Source of the DNA: Phlegmacium glaucopus
Lineage: Eukaryota; Basidiomycota; Agaricomycetes; Agaricales; Cortinariaceae
NCBI GenBank assembly: GCA_015039465.1
Contig: MU130701.1
Span: forward strand, 669,509-733,508
Direction of reading: 5' to 3'
Length of the DNA stretch: 64,000 nt
A program made the position numbers and the translations under genes. Under the pieces are notes generated by a model. That model did no database searches, was not told where the DNA came from, and saw only the letters and a program-made list of their open reading frames with translations. Positions 45,787 to 54,404 of the stretch are shown one piece after another (positions within the stretch are counted from its first letter, which is position 1; every line of letters begins with the position of its first letter).

Positions 45787-46079
45787 AGTGTTGCCACAGT
45801 CCAGTTCTGAACCAAAGTTCAAACCTGAACTTTTGAGAACTGGACCAAAGTTTGGTTCAAAGTTCACAGCCTGGCTGAACTGAACCTGTTTTGAGGTTCA
45901 ATGAGGTGTAATTTGCCCAAATGCTTGCCTTATATGGTAATTAGTTTGGTTTAGAACCAAGAACCAGACCAGAACCAGGTTCAAGGTTCAGACTGTTGCC
46001 TGAACAAGACCAATAGTTTGGTTAAGGGTTCGCCAAAAATGGCAGAGAACTGGACTGAACCAGACTTCGGCAACATTAA
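45786..46079. mobile_element. hAT-like MITE (GGTTCAAAG type)
   Basis: Left end TAGTGTTGCCACAGTCCAGT, right end GACTTCGGCAACATTA (minus TAATGTTGCCGAAGTC). The ends and the complementary GGTTC/GAACC subterminal repeats match the style of the autonomous hAT element at 51735 (TAGGGTTGCCGAAGTTC). About 290 bp, non-coding; no intact target duplication seen. Confidence 0.7.
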
Positions 46080-46581
46080 TGTGGGGATCATTGTTGGAGT
46101 ATTTCATGCAGGTTAATAACATGCAAGGCTAAGTGGCTGTCTGCAGCTCAATAAGGCAATTTACCCCTTTTAATGGTGACAGGGAGTTGCAGGCTGTCAC
46201 AGGAGGTTGCAGGTAAGCAATGCCAAGCTTAGAAGTCTCAGTACAGTTGCAGACAAACAAAACAAAGTCAAACAAAGTCAAACAAACTACCCTTTACATC
46301 TCTGTAAACCATTGGAATCAATAGAAACCCACTTAGGGACTATCCCAGCCAAATTTCAGCTCATTCTACCTAGCTGTTATCTTTTAAATTACCATTTAAG
46401 TTATGCCCTAAAATATTGGTAGGACCCTTAAAGAAAACAGTAAAATCATGAAAAACAGCATAATCACTTTCTTTTCTGAAGAGCAGAAAGGCCCTAGAGT
46501 TATGTAAACTTTACCAGCCCATTCTTCCCCAAAAAAAATTCCCAAGTCTACTGACTAAGCTGTGATTCCTTGATTATTATT
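46080..46581. other. Gene-free stretch
   Basis: Contains a small (CAAACAAAGT)n tandem at about 46250-46285 and no plausible gene. Confidence 0.5.
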
Positions 46582-46586
46582 ATGGC

Positions 46587-47165
46587 TGTTAAGTTTAAAA
46601 CAAGGAAGTCATGTTGGAGTTACTCCAGAACGGACAGAATGGAACCGGAACGGTAAGCGGAAAGGACATTGGCCTCAGCATGTGTGCTGTGCCGCCCAGC
46701 TCCTAAGGTGTCCTGATTTTGGAACGGAAGAAGAAGTAATAAGACGGAAGACCTCAGTGACTTAGAGGACGAACAAGAGGAGGAAACAAAGTTGATATTT
46801 GAACTGAGGGAAAACATACAAGTTTTGAGTACTTAAATAAATAAAGGAATAGCAACTGAAATATAAAAGATAAATATAAGTGCTGCATTCTGCTCCCGGG
46901 AAGGTCCTGCATTCTTGGGTGAATAATCCATGGCAGGTATGCTGACTGATGGTGGGAAGGATGATGACAAAGAATAGTGGTAGTGGCGAAGAAGTGATAA
47001 CGGGTTTGGAGTATAGACGGAGGAACTGGAATGACACAGAGAAGTCTCGGAGTTGAACATAGGAAGAGTAGTTCGGGATATAAGGGAAGGCACTGTACGG
47101 AGTACGGACTACCGGAAACAGCTCTGATGGAGCCGGACTGGAGTAATGTATAACGGAATGTAACA
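46587..47165 (-). mobile_element. Solo LTR, family 1, copy B
   Basis: 579 bp, minus orientation, TGTTACATTCCG ... AACTTAACA. Perfect 5-bp duplication ATGGC (46582-46586 and 47166-47170). No internal retroelement genes adjoin. Frames inside (for example 46754-47200) are LTR sequence, not genes. Confidence 0.88.
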
Positions 47166-47269
47166 ATGGCAAACAAAAAGAAACATGAGAAAAACATCAC
47201 AGGCCTTCAGAATCAGTCAAAGGCAACTTGAAGAAGCAGCTGTAACAGCACTTTGAAGGCCATATATCA

Positions 47270-47400
47270 GGAAAAAGTAACCTTGGCCTGGCTAGCCCTG
47301 GCTGCCCTGAACATCTTTGGCTGGGTTTAAAAATCTGAAAAAAATATACCAAATCACAGATATATTTATAGCACCCAATTTCAAAAAGATAAACAATTAC
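47270..47400. mobile_element. Fragment of the foldback element
   Basis: AAAGTAACCTTGGCCTGG ... GGGTTTAAAAATCTGAAAAA ... TAGCACCCAATTTCAAA is a diverged copy of 32130-32280. Only one arm of the palindrome is present. Confidence 0.65.
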
Positions 47401-47464
47401 ATAAGACAGATACTGAGATATCAAAGATATTAAAATATAAGATACAAAGCATAAACTATATTTC

Positions 47465-48530
47465 CATAGTTAATTGAGGCCCTCATCCATGATGATGCAT
47501 AACCCTTCTTTGGTACAGGCAAATCTAAAGAAAGATAGTAAGCATAAATAATAAAACAAAACTGGATTAAAACTTACTACTTGTACTGGAAGAGGTAGCT
47601 GGTGTTGGAATTATTTTGGTGCAAACACTTGGATTATGGACCAAAGTAGATAGCCAGGAATACTGACCAATAGCAGATACTACTCGTAGATAAGCAGATA
47701 AGCATAGCCACAGTATGTAGTTGTATAAGTAGTCTGTACTTTACAGTCCCCCACATACTCCGCTGGACTCCACCAGACTCCACCAGACTCATTTGTGACT
47801 CATTTGTGACTCCCTGTCACATACTGGACTCCACTCTGTTAAGGTTCTGTTAAGGTTTTGTTAGGGTTTTGTTAGGGTTCTGTTAGGGTTGTTAAGGTTC
47901 TGTTAGGGTTTTGTTAAGGTTAGGAAGGTATCATGTGTCCAATTTTATTAGATTCCACCAGAGTCCACCAGACTAGTCCAATGGAGTCTGCTGGACTTAG
48001 TCTGGTAAGAGTCCACCAGAGTCCATGGACTCTGGTGGACTCAAAATTGAAATTTGTCCCATGTAACATTCACACAGTTTAGGACTTGAGTCTGCCAAAG
48101 TCTGCTGGAGTCCACTGGAATTTAGTGCCAGAGTCCGGTGGATTCCGCCAGAGTATGTGGGGGAGTGTACAGTCCTCTAAGTAGTAAACCTTTGAGGATG
48201 GAATTCCTCATTGGTTTGAACCAATACACAATGTATTCCCCCTCTAGCTATAAGCCCATTGTGTTAGTGCTCCACTGCTAGAACATGTACTTCAACCCAA
48301 CATCCCAAAACTCAACAGCTGGTGTCTTTTTAGTAGAGGGACCACCAGCCTCTTTATACTGGTGGAGAAATCAATTAAAAGATTAACAATAATAAATAAA
48401 TAAAATCCTAAAATTAACAACATACCACTTCTTCCAAAGCTTTATATCCAGCATCATAATATTGAGAGTCCTAGTTATGCTTAACATATGCAAGCTTGAA
48501 ACAAGGGTCCAGTGCTGGAAGTAAGGTACA
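47465..48530 (-). pseudogene. Decayed relic of the hAT transposase gene
   Basis: Two blocks are reverse-complement matches to the live hAT gene. 47465-47620 matches about 57835-57985 (GAGGGCCTCAATTAACT; CTACCTCTTCCAGTACAAG). 48325-48530 matches about 57640-57840 (TCAATATTATGATGCTGGAT; GGTGGTCCCTCTACTAAAAA). They are separated by a MITE and other insertions. Many differences are CpG in the live copy and TpG or CpA here, for example CCCTCGTTTC to CCCTTGTTTC and AAGCGTAAC to AAGCATAAC. Confidence 0.8.
47747..48164. mobile_element. MITE with CTCCACCAGA-rich ends
   Basis: Ends TCCCCCACATACTC and GAGTATGTGGGGGA, followed by complementary GGACTCCACCAGACTCC/GGAGTCTGGTGGAC repeats. The flanks CTTTACAG and GTGTACAG match at 6 of 8 positions, consistent with an old hAT-type duplication. 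It contains the GTTAAGGTTTTGTTAGGG minisatellite and lies within the hAT relic. Confidence 0.65.
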
Positions 48531-48709
48531 GTAGGCATAAGTTAAGTGAAGTAGATAAAAGTAGAATGAGTTGACATACCTCAGTCACTGATATAACAAC
48601 TGAGGTATGTCTGTGTATCAGTAAGATATCTTAGATCTATATGGGATAGCACAATGGGGGGGGGGCACTAGGTTAGTAGAAGGAGTGGGTGAGACACTTT
48701 TGTGGCATC

Positions 48710-49288
48710 TGTTAAGTTTAAACAAGGGGTAACGTTGGAGTAACTCCGGAACAGACAGAACAGAACCGGAACAAGTAATCGGAAAGGACTTTGGCCTCAG
48801 CGTATGTGCTGTGCCACCCAGCTCCTATAGTGTCCTGATTTTGGAACCGGAAGAGAACAGAATAAGACGGAATACCTCAGTGACTTAGAGGACGAACAAG
48901 AGGAGGAAACTAAGTTGATATTCGAACTGAGGAAAACATACAAGTTTCAAGTACTTAAATAATAAAAGGAATAGCAACCGAAGTATAAAGGATAAATATT
49001 AAGTGCTGCATTCTGCTCCCGGAAGGTCCTGCATTCTTGGGTGAATAATCCATAGTGGGTGTGCTGACTGATAGTGGGAAAGTGATGACAAAGAAATAGT
49101 GGTAGTGGCAAAGATGTGGTAATGAGTTTGGAGTAATGTCAGAAGAGCCGGAATGAAACAGAGAAGTCTTGGAGATGGACGTAGGAGGAGTAGAACCGGA
49201 GACAAGGGAAAGCACTGGAATGGAGTATGGACTACCAGAAACAACTCTGACGGAGCTGGACCGGAGTAACGTATAACAGAATGTAACA
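48710..49288 (-). mobile_element. Solo LTR, family 1, copy C
   Basis: 579 bp, the same length as copy B. Flanks GCATC (48705-48709) and GCATG (49289-49293), a 5-bp duplication with one change. Slightly more diverged than copies B and D. Confidence 0.82.
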
Positions 49289-49293
49289 GCATG

Positions 49294-50289
49294 TCAGCCA
49301 TATTCACTCTGTTCACAGTGGCCTCCACAGTTTATCAACATGGAGACCACCTATAACTGGATGATCCAACCACATCCCATCAAAACATACCTAATTTGGA
49401 TGAAAACATACCCTTTTTGGAAGGGGGGGTTCAAAATGCCTTAAAGAATTTTACCAACCCTGTGTTGGCTTTACAATTGCTGGACCCCCTTGGTGCAATG
49501 TCTGTGTCTACTTTAAATAAAATAAATGGACTTGTAAATGCCATGCAAAGCAATGGCCCTCAAGCAAAGTTAATTAGACGGGGTTAAGCTTTGCCATAGA
49601 ACTTGTGAAAATAATTATACATCTGTGAGTGGCTGGCTTCTTTTATGAAGCTCTCTCAAGTAACTGTATATTGAGGAACTTGATTCACAAAATCACCTTT
49701 TTTTTTGGGCTAGGAGCGCTGCACCAGCAATTTTTGATCTCCCAAGGGGCAAATGAGGGCAAACAGTGGTTGTGGTGTCATCATAATCATCGGGTGCTGT
49801 CTTTGACTGATTCCAAACACCAGTGATTTTTTTACCTCAGTTTCTTTCTTTACCATATATGACCAAGGAATTCAACTTTGATTCACGGGTATAAAGGGAC
49901 AAGTGAATTTTTTTGGGATCATTCCGTCACCCCCCCCAAAAAAAAATAAAAAAATGATTCAGCTATTGTACTGAGTATTTTTAAGGGTTCGGCCATTTTT
50001 TAATTTTAATTTTTGAGGTATGGCATACTCTTTTAAATGGTCCCAATTTCTGCTTGGGGGAAACAGAAGATGGATGATTATTTGATTTTTTCATTATCAA
50101 ATATTTTGGAACAGACACCAGTAATCCTGCATTTTAGTTTTTACTGGTTTCTGAACCCAAAAAAACTGACAAAAACCAACAAAAACCAGGAAACCCGGAA
50201 ACTTGGAGACTAGGTCCCATTTCCCGGAAACCTCACATGATATATATGTGTTACATAATAAGAGTATATACAACCAGCAGATGCCAGTG
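49294..50289. other. Gene-free TE-island stretch
   Basis: A 63-codon frame (49396-49587) has no known motif. 49535-49580 is an inverted match to 30535-30580. Poly(T)/poly(A) stretches occur near 49690 and 49940. No gene is supported. Confidence 0.5.
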
Positions 50290-51414
50290 TGTTACATTCC
50301 ATCATACATTACTCCGGTCTGACTCCGACGGAGTTGTTTCCGGTAGTAGTGATGGGCAGGGGTTTGGGAAACCCCTGGGGTACAAGGGTAAGGGTAAGGA
50401 GGGTCAGGGTCAGGGTACAGATTTTTTGACCCTTGAAAAACCCATACCCTTCTGGAGGGGTCAGGGTATTTTTGGGAATTTTTATTTCTCTGATATCAGA
50501 GTGATCTAACTGTTGTGTATCTATAAAATTGACTTTAAATCAGAGAAAAAGCAATGTAAAGAGGCCTCACTGCTTTCACAACAATCAGTAGCTTAAAATA
50601 CTACTCAAACCCTCTCTATTTCATTTAAAATCTATTGCTAAACACCTTTAACACCCTGAACATGTTTTAAATAATAGCTACTTTGAAGGCTCCCTTGAAT
50701 TACAAAGCTTGAGGAAGGATTTGGACCAAACCCTTGCACTAAACCCTGCTGGGTTTCTTACCCTCCAACCCCTCAGAAACCCTTACCCTTACCCTCCAAA
50801 ACCCTTACCCTCAGCCAAGGGTAAGGGTTTTTGGAGGGTAAGGGTAAGGGTCAGCCTAATTCCACCCCGGGGTTACCCTTGACTATCACTATCCGGTAGT
50901 CTGTACTCCTTTCCAGTACTCTCCCTCCTCTCCGGTTCTACTCCACCTACGTCCGACTCCGAGACTTTTCCGTATCATTCCGACTCTTCCGACATCACTC
51001 CAAACTCATTACCACTTCTTCACCACTACCACTATTCTTTGTCATCATCCTTCCCACCATCAGTCAGCATACCCGCCATGGATTATTCACCCAAGAATGC
51101 AGGACCTTTTCCGGGAGCAGAACGCAGCACTTATATTTATCTTTTATATTTCGGTTGCTATTCCTTTATTTATTTAAGTACTCAAAACTTGTATGTTTTC
51201 CCGCAGTTTGAATATCAACTTTGTTTCCTCCTCTTGTTTGTCCTCTAAGTCACTGAGGTCTTCCGTCTTATTACTTCTTCTTCCATTCCAAAATCAGGAC
51301 ACCTTAGGAGCTGGGCGGCACAGCACACATGCTGAGGCCAATGTCCTTTCCGCTTACTGTTCCAGTTCCGTTCCGGAGTAACTCTGACGTGACTTCCTTG
51401 TTTTAAACTTAACA
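50290..51414 (+). mobile_element. Solo LTR, family 1, copy D, split by a MITE
   Basis: Starts TGTTACATTCC, ends AAACTTAACA, with the perfect 5-bp duplication CAGTG (50285-50289 and 51415-51419). Without the 545-bp MITE and its duplication it is 572 bp, close to copies B and C. Confidence 0.87.
50347..50891. mobile_element. hAT-like MITE inserted in LTR copy D
   Basis: 545 bp, ends TAGTGATGGGCAG and TTGACTATCACTA, with a perfect 8-bp duplication TCCGGTAG (50339-50346 and 50892-50899). The empty site is visible in copies A and B (TTTC(C/T)GGTAGTCC). The internal AAGGGTAAGGGTAAGG pairing blocks are of the same type as in the 38036 family. Confidence 0.88.
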
Positions 51415-51438
51415 CAGTGTGTCAATTGAACAAAAAGT

Positions 51439-51585
51439 GGTGGCCTTATATAACTAAAAGGCCTCAGGGTTAGTTCGCTAGAACATTCCATCAATGTTGA
51501 CAATCAGAACAAGTCAGAACAATGGAATATTCTGGGAGCTTCTGCTGAACTAACCCTGAGGCCAGTTGGTTATATAAAGGCCACC
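51439..51585. mobile_element. Small foldback MITE
   Basis: GGTGGCCTTATATAAC ... AGGCCTCAGGGTTAGTTC on the left pairs with GAACTAACCCTGAGGCC ... GTTATATAAAGGCCACC on the right, and further inside TTCCAT...ATGGAA. About 147 bp; no clear target duplication. Confidence 0.65.
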
Positions 51586-51734
51586 TCTCTGCACACTTAA
51601 TTCCCCACTAGTGTTTGCTAGTCCTAGACTTAATAGTTATTATAGTAGATTAAATATAGTAACTACTTTTTCCCATTTCTGGTTTTCACAAGGTTTCCAG
51701 GTTTCTCGAAACCCAAAAAAAAACCCCAAAAAAC

Positions 51735-51756
51735 TAGGGTTGCCGAAGTTCAGTTC
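51735..51756 (+). repeat. Left terminal inverted repeat of the hAT element
   Basis: Perfect complement of 58575-58596. Followed by GGTTCTGGTTTGGTTC subterminal repeats (51790-51900). Confidence 0.95.
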
Positions 51757-51977
51757 CGAACCGACACACAGAACCAGAACCACCAGAACCGAACCAAAGT
51801 TCTGGTTTGGTTCTGGTTTGGTTCTGGCTCACTCATCTTGGTTCGGTTCTCGGTTCTTAGCTGGCGAAATTTTTGAGAACCGGTTCCGAACCAGGTTCAA
51901 GCAGCAAGCAAAGTTCATTTAGAATTTAGATCCATTTGCTACATTAGTTATCTACATAGTACACCCTGATATTTCGC

Positions 51978-52133
51978 GACGAGATCAACGCGGATTGGGG
52001 TCGACGATGAGTTGGTCTTGATGGCTCAGGTGCAAGACGGGATTCCAGGTAGTAAGCGCTGAGGAAAGCGATGGGATCAAAAATGTGTAAGAGAGAAACA
52101 TAAGAGCGTACACTGCGTAAAACCTTCAAACCG
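51978..52133. repeat. Duplicated exon, copy 1
   Basis: 156 bp starting GACGAGATCAACGCGGATTG, repeated in the same orientation at 53656-53811 with about ten differences (around 94% identical). Flanks the captured gene fragment on the left. Confidence 0.85.
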
Positions 52134-53655
52134 ACGAACTTGAACTCTGCCAACCCTCCCGAGCCAACTCCTGATCCTTCTTCCTCTCTATGCTCTTCCT
52201 AAACCCTTCAACCTGCTTCTTACCTTCCTTCACCAAATCTTTAGCTCATCCTTCAAGTACACTTGTATCCACATCCATCTCCCTCTCAATCTTATCTTTC
52301 AATCTCTCAGACCCTGTACCCAACAGTCCTTGTTTCTCCCCTTCCAAGATCTGCGGTTCAGCACCAACAGCAAACACCATCTTTTCTTTACCTTCCCCTT
52401 TCTGTTGTTCAACAACAACACCCGTACCCATCGCTCTCCAACCAACACCCTCACCCTCTTCTCTCCTTTCCCTCTGCAACCGTCCCAAGTCACTCCACAG
52501 CGCCGCCATCAATGATCCACCACCATCCACCCCGTATCCTCAAATACCTCCCTCCTCTTCGCACCAGACGGACTTTGAGGTCGACGTCAATACCTTTAGT
52601 GGGCAGGGTGAACCCTAGGAGACCCATAAATTCATTAGGTGTAATGGCAGAAGCCGTTTTGTCGCGGTACCAGAATGAGACATCGTTGAGGGTTAATTGT
52701 ATGGCTTGCATGCGGACGTGCGTGAGTGTCCCTATGGCTGTACGCGAGGGAGCGGAGGGAGAGTCTGAAGTAAGTATATCAACATCAGTGGTGTTGTGTA
52801 TGTAAACATGTGAAGGAAGGATGTTGAAGGATGAGATGTCGAGGTTCTCGAGGACAAATTCAATTTCGTCATGTTGTATTCAGTTCTATAGGAAAAGAAT
52901 GTTGAGAAAGTAAATCAAAAAAAGAAAGAAAAGAGATACGAACCTCGGAATCGGTACATTTTGCATCTTGGAGAGTACCCTCGGAATGTAGACCTTAAAC
53001 AAGTCCTGCCAGAACCAAGTAGCCTGCTCGATTGCAGCCTCGGAGATCTGAAGAATTAAAGTCAGTATATGCTATTCAATGGATGAGATAGTTACTGACC
53101 TTATAATATGCCTCTTGGAGCCTCAATGAAGCCTCGCTGGCTTTCTCCTGAGCAATGGCTGAAGTCTCCTGAGAAGCACCGATAACAGTGGTACCAGCAT
53201 CCTTGATGGTATCCATACTTTGGTGTCCTTTTCTTCTTCAAGGCGTTTCTTGTCCCGTCCAAGAGGGTTGCGCTGACCTTGCTGGACTTCCTTGTAGACG
53301 CTACGAAGGCCCTCTTTTGCATAACTAGCTTGCTCCTCGATGACTTCTGCTGCATTTGCGATGGAAAGTCGGAGAAGGGAAAGGATGTCTTGGAAGAGAG
53401 AAGTGCCTGCGGAGGAAATGTTGGACCAGACAATGGAAAGAAGGTTACGGAGAGCCGAGCAGACAGCGTCGATATCAGCGATCGCTTTGTCCTTGCCCGC
53501 TTGTGCCTCTGAAGGTAAGATCCCCTTGAGTTAAATGCCAAATAGCCTGCTGGAGAACATTGTAGGCCTTACAAAATAAGTAAAACAAGTTATTTAGAAA
53601 GAGGATATAAAATTTACCATTTTTATTGTTCGCCTCTGCAAAGTGAATGAGACCA

Positions 53656-53811
53656 GACGAGATCAACGCGGATTGGGGTCGACAATGAGTCGGTCTTGAT
53701 GGCTCAGGTGCAAGACGGGGTTCCGGGTAGTAAGCGCTGAGGAAAGTGATGGGATCAAAAATGTGTAAGAGAGAAAGATAAGAGCATATGCTGCATAAAA
53801 CCTTCAAACCG
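53656..53811. repeat. Duplicated exon, copy 2
   Basis: 156 bp, direct repeat of 51978-52133. It encodes on the minus strand the LLHIFDP...FLSAYY segment; this copy continues into the next exon, while copy 1 follows the 3' end of the fragment. Confidence 0.85.
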
Positions 53812-54179
53812 CTCCACAAGGTGAGACAACGAGGGAAGGTTGAGATGACCTTAAACACAGAGACTGAACGCATTAAGCTAACACACAGGAAGGTTATGAC
53901 ATTGAAGATAGAATTTCTGTTCGTGACTTGCAGTCACACACAGCCTCGCATCCTCACAATCACGCACAGCCTCGCATCCTCACAATTGTTGCCCACATCG
54001 GTAGCCTGCTCATCAAAGCTCCACCTGATCTTGCCGATCTTGTTCTCGCTAACCTCAATTCTCCTTTTGATTTCCACTTTGTCGACAATATCAATGGACA
54101 AGCATGTCTACACGAAGCCTCAATTGCTGGTGTTTGACGGATGGTAGATCTATGTCTACAAGATAATGTGCTGGTCCTT

Positions 54180-54299
54180 CATATTTCTGCATCCCTCAAC
54201 ATAGGAGGTGTAATCTCCGAAGAAAGCCGGTAGTACTACCATCATATTCCTGCACCCTCAACATAGGAGGCAGAATCTCCGAAGAAGGCCGTTAGTACT
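54180..54299. repeat. Two 57-bp direct repeats upstream of the hAT transposase
   Basis: CATATT(T/C)CTGCA(T)CCCTCAAC ... TCTCCGAAGAA(A/G)GCCG(G/T)TAGTACT occurs at about 54180-54237 and 54244-54299. They end about 105 bp before the start codon, so they may be promoter or transposase-binding repeats. Confidence 0.75.
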
Positions 54300-54404
54300 G
54301 CGGCAAGAAATGGCACTCCGCAATTGCCATTATCGGGTATGTTTTTTTTTTCTTCCTTTTCAACTTACTGCTGTCTTGCCTCCTGCCTGTGCTTTTTGTT
54401 AACA

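Larger units (their letters stand above)
51978..53811 (-). pseudogene. Captured fragment of a HAM1-like (DUF4449) host gene
   Basis: Read on the minus strand, the pieces form a helical, HAM1-like protein: LLHIFDPITFLSAYYPEPR (about 53800), GKDKAIADIDAVCSALRNLL and SLLRLSIANAAEVIEEQASY (53510-53330), EKASEASLRLQEAYYK (about 53110), WFWQDLFKVYIPRVLSKMQN, DVSFWYRDKTASAITPNEFM (about 52660), DVDLKVRLV, and finally a C-terminal tail KKQVEGFRKSIERKKDQE before a stop near 52133. The frame changes several times (near 53215 and 52590-52540), so no complete protein is possible. A 156-bp exon is present twice (51978-52133 and 53656-53811). Identification rests on remembered family motifs. The fragment lies inside the hAT ends, on the strand opposite to the transposase. 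Whether it is transcribed, possibly as antisense RNA to the host gene, is unknown. Confidence 0.6.

Noticed and set aside
46754..47200. 148-aa minus-strand gene and related frames in other LTR copies
   Set aside because: The frame lies entirely in a solo LTR with target duplications; the copies differ in frame and length.
52190..52805. Plus-strand Ser/Pro-rich frames of 142 and 180 codons
   Set aside because: They are the antisense of the captured HAM1-like fragment.
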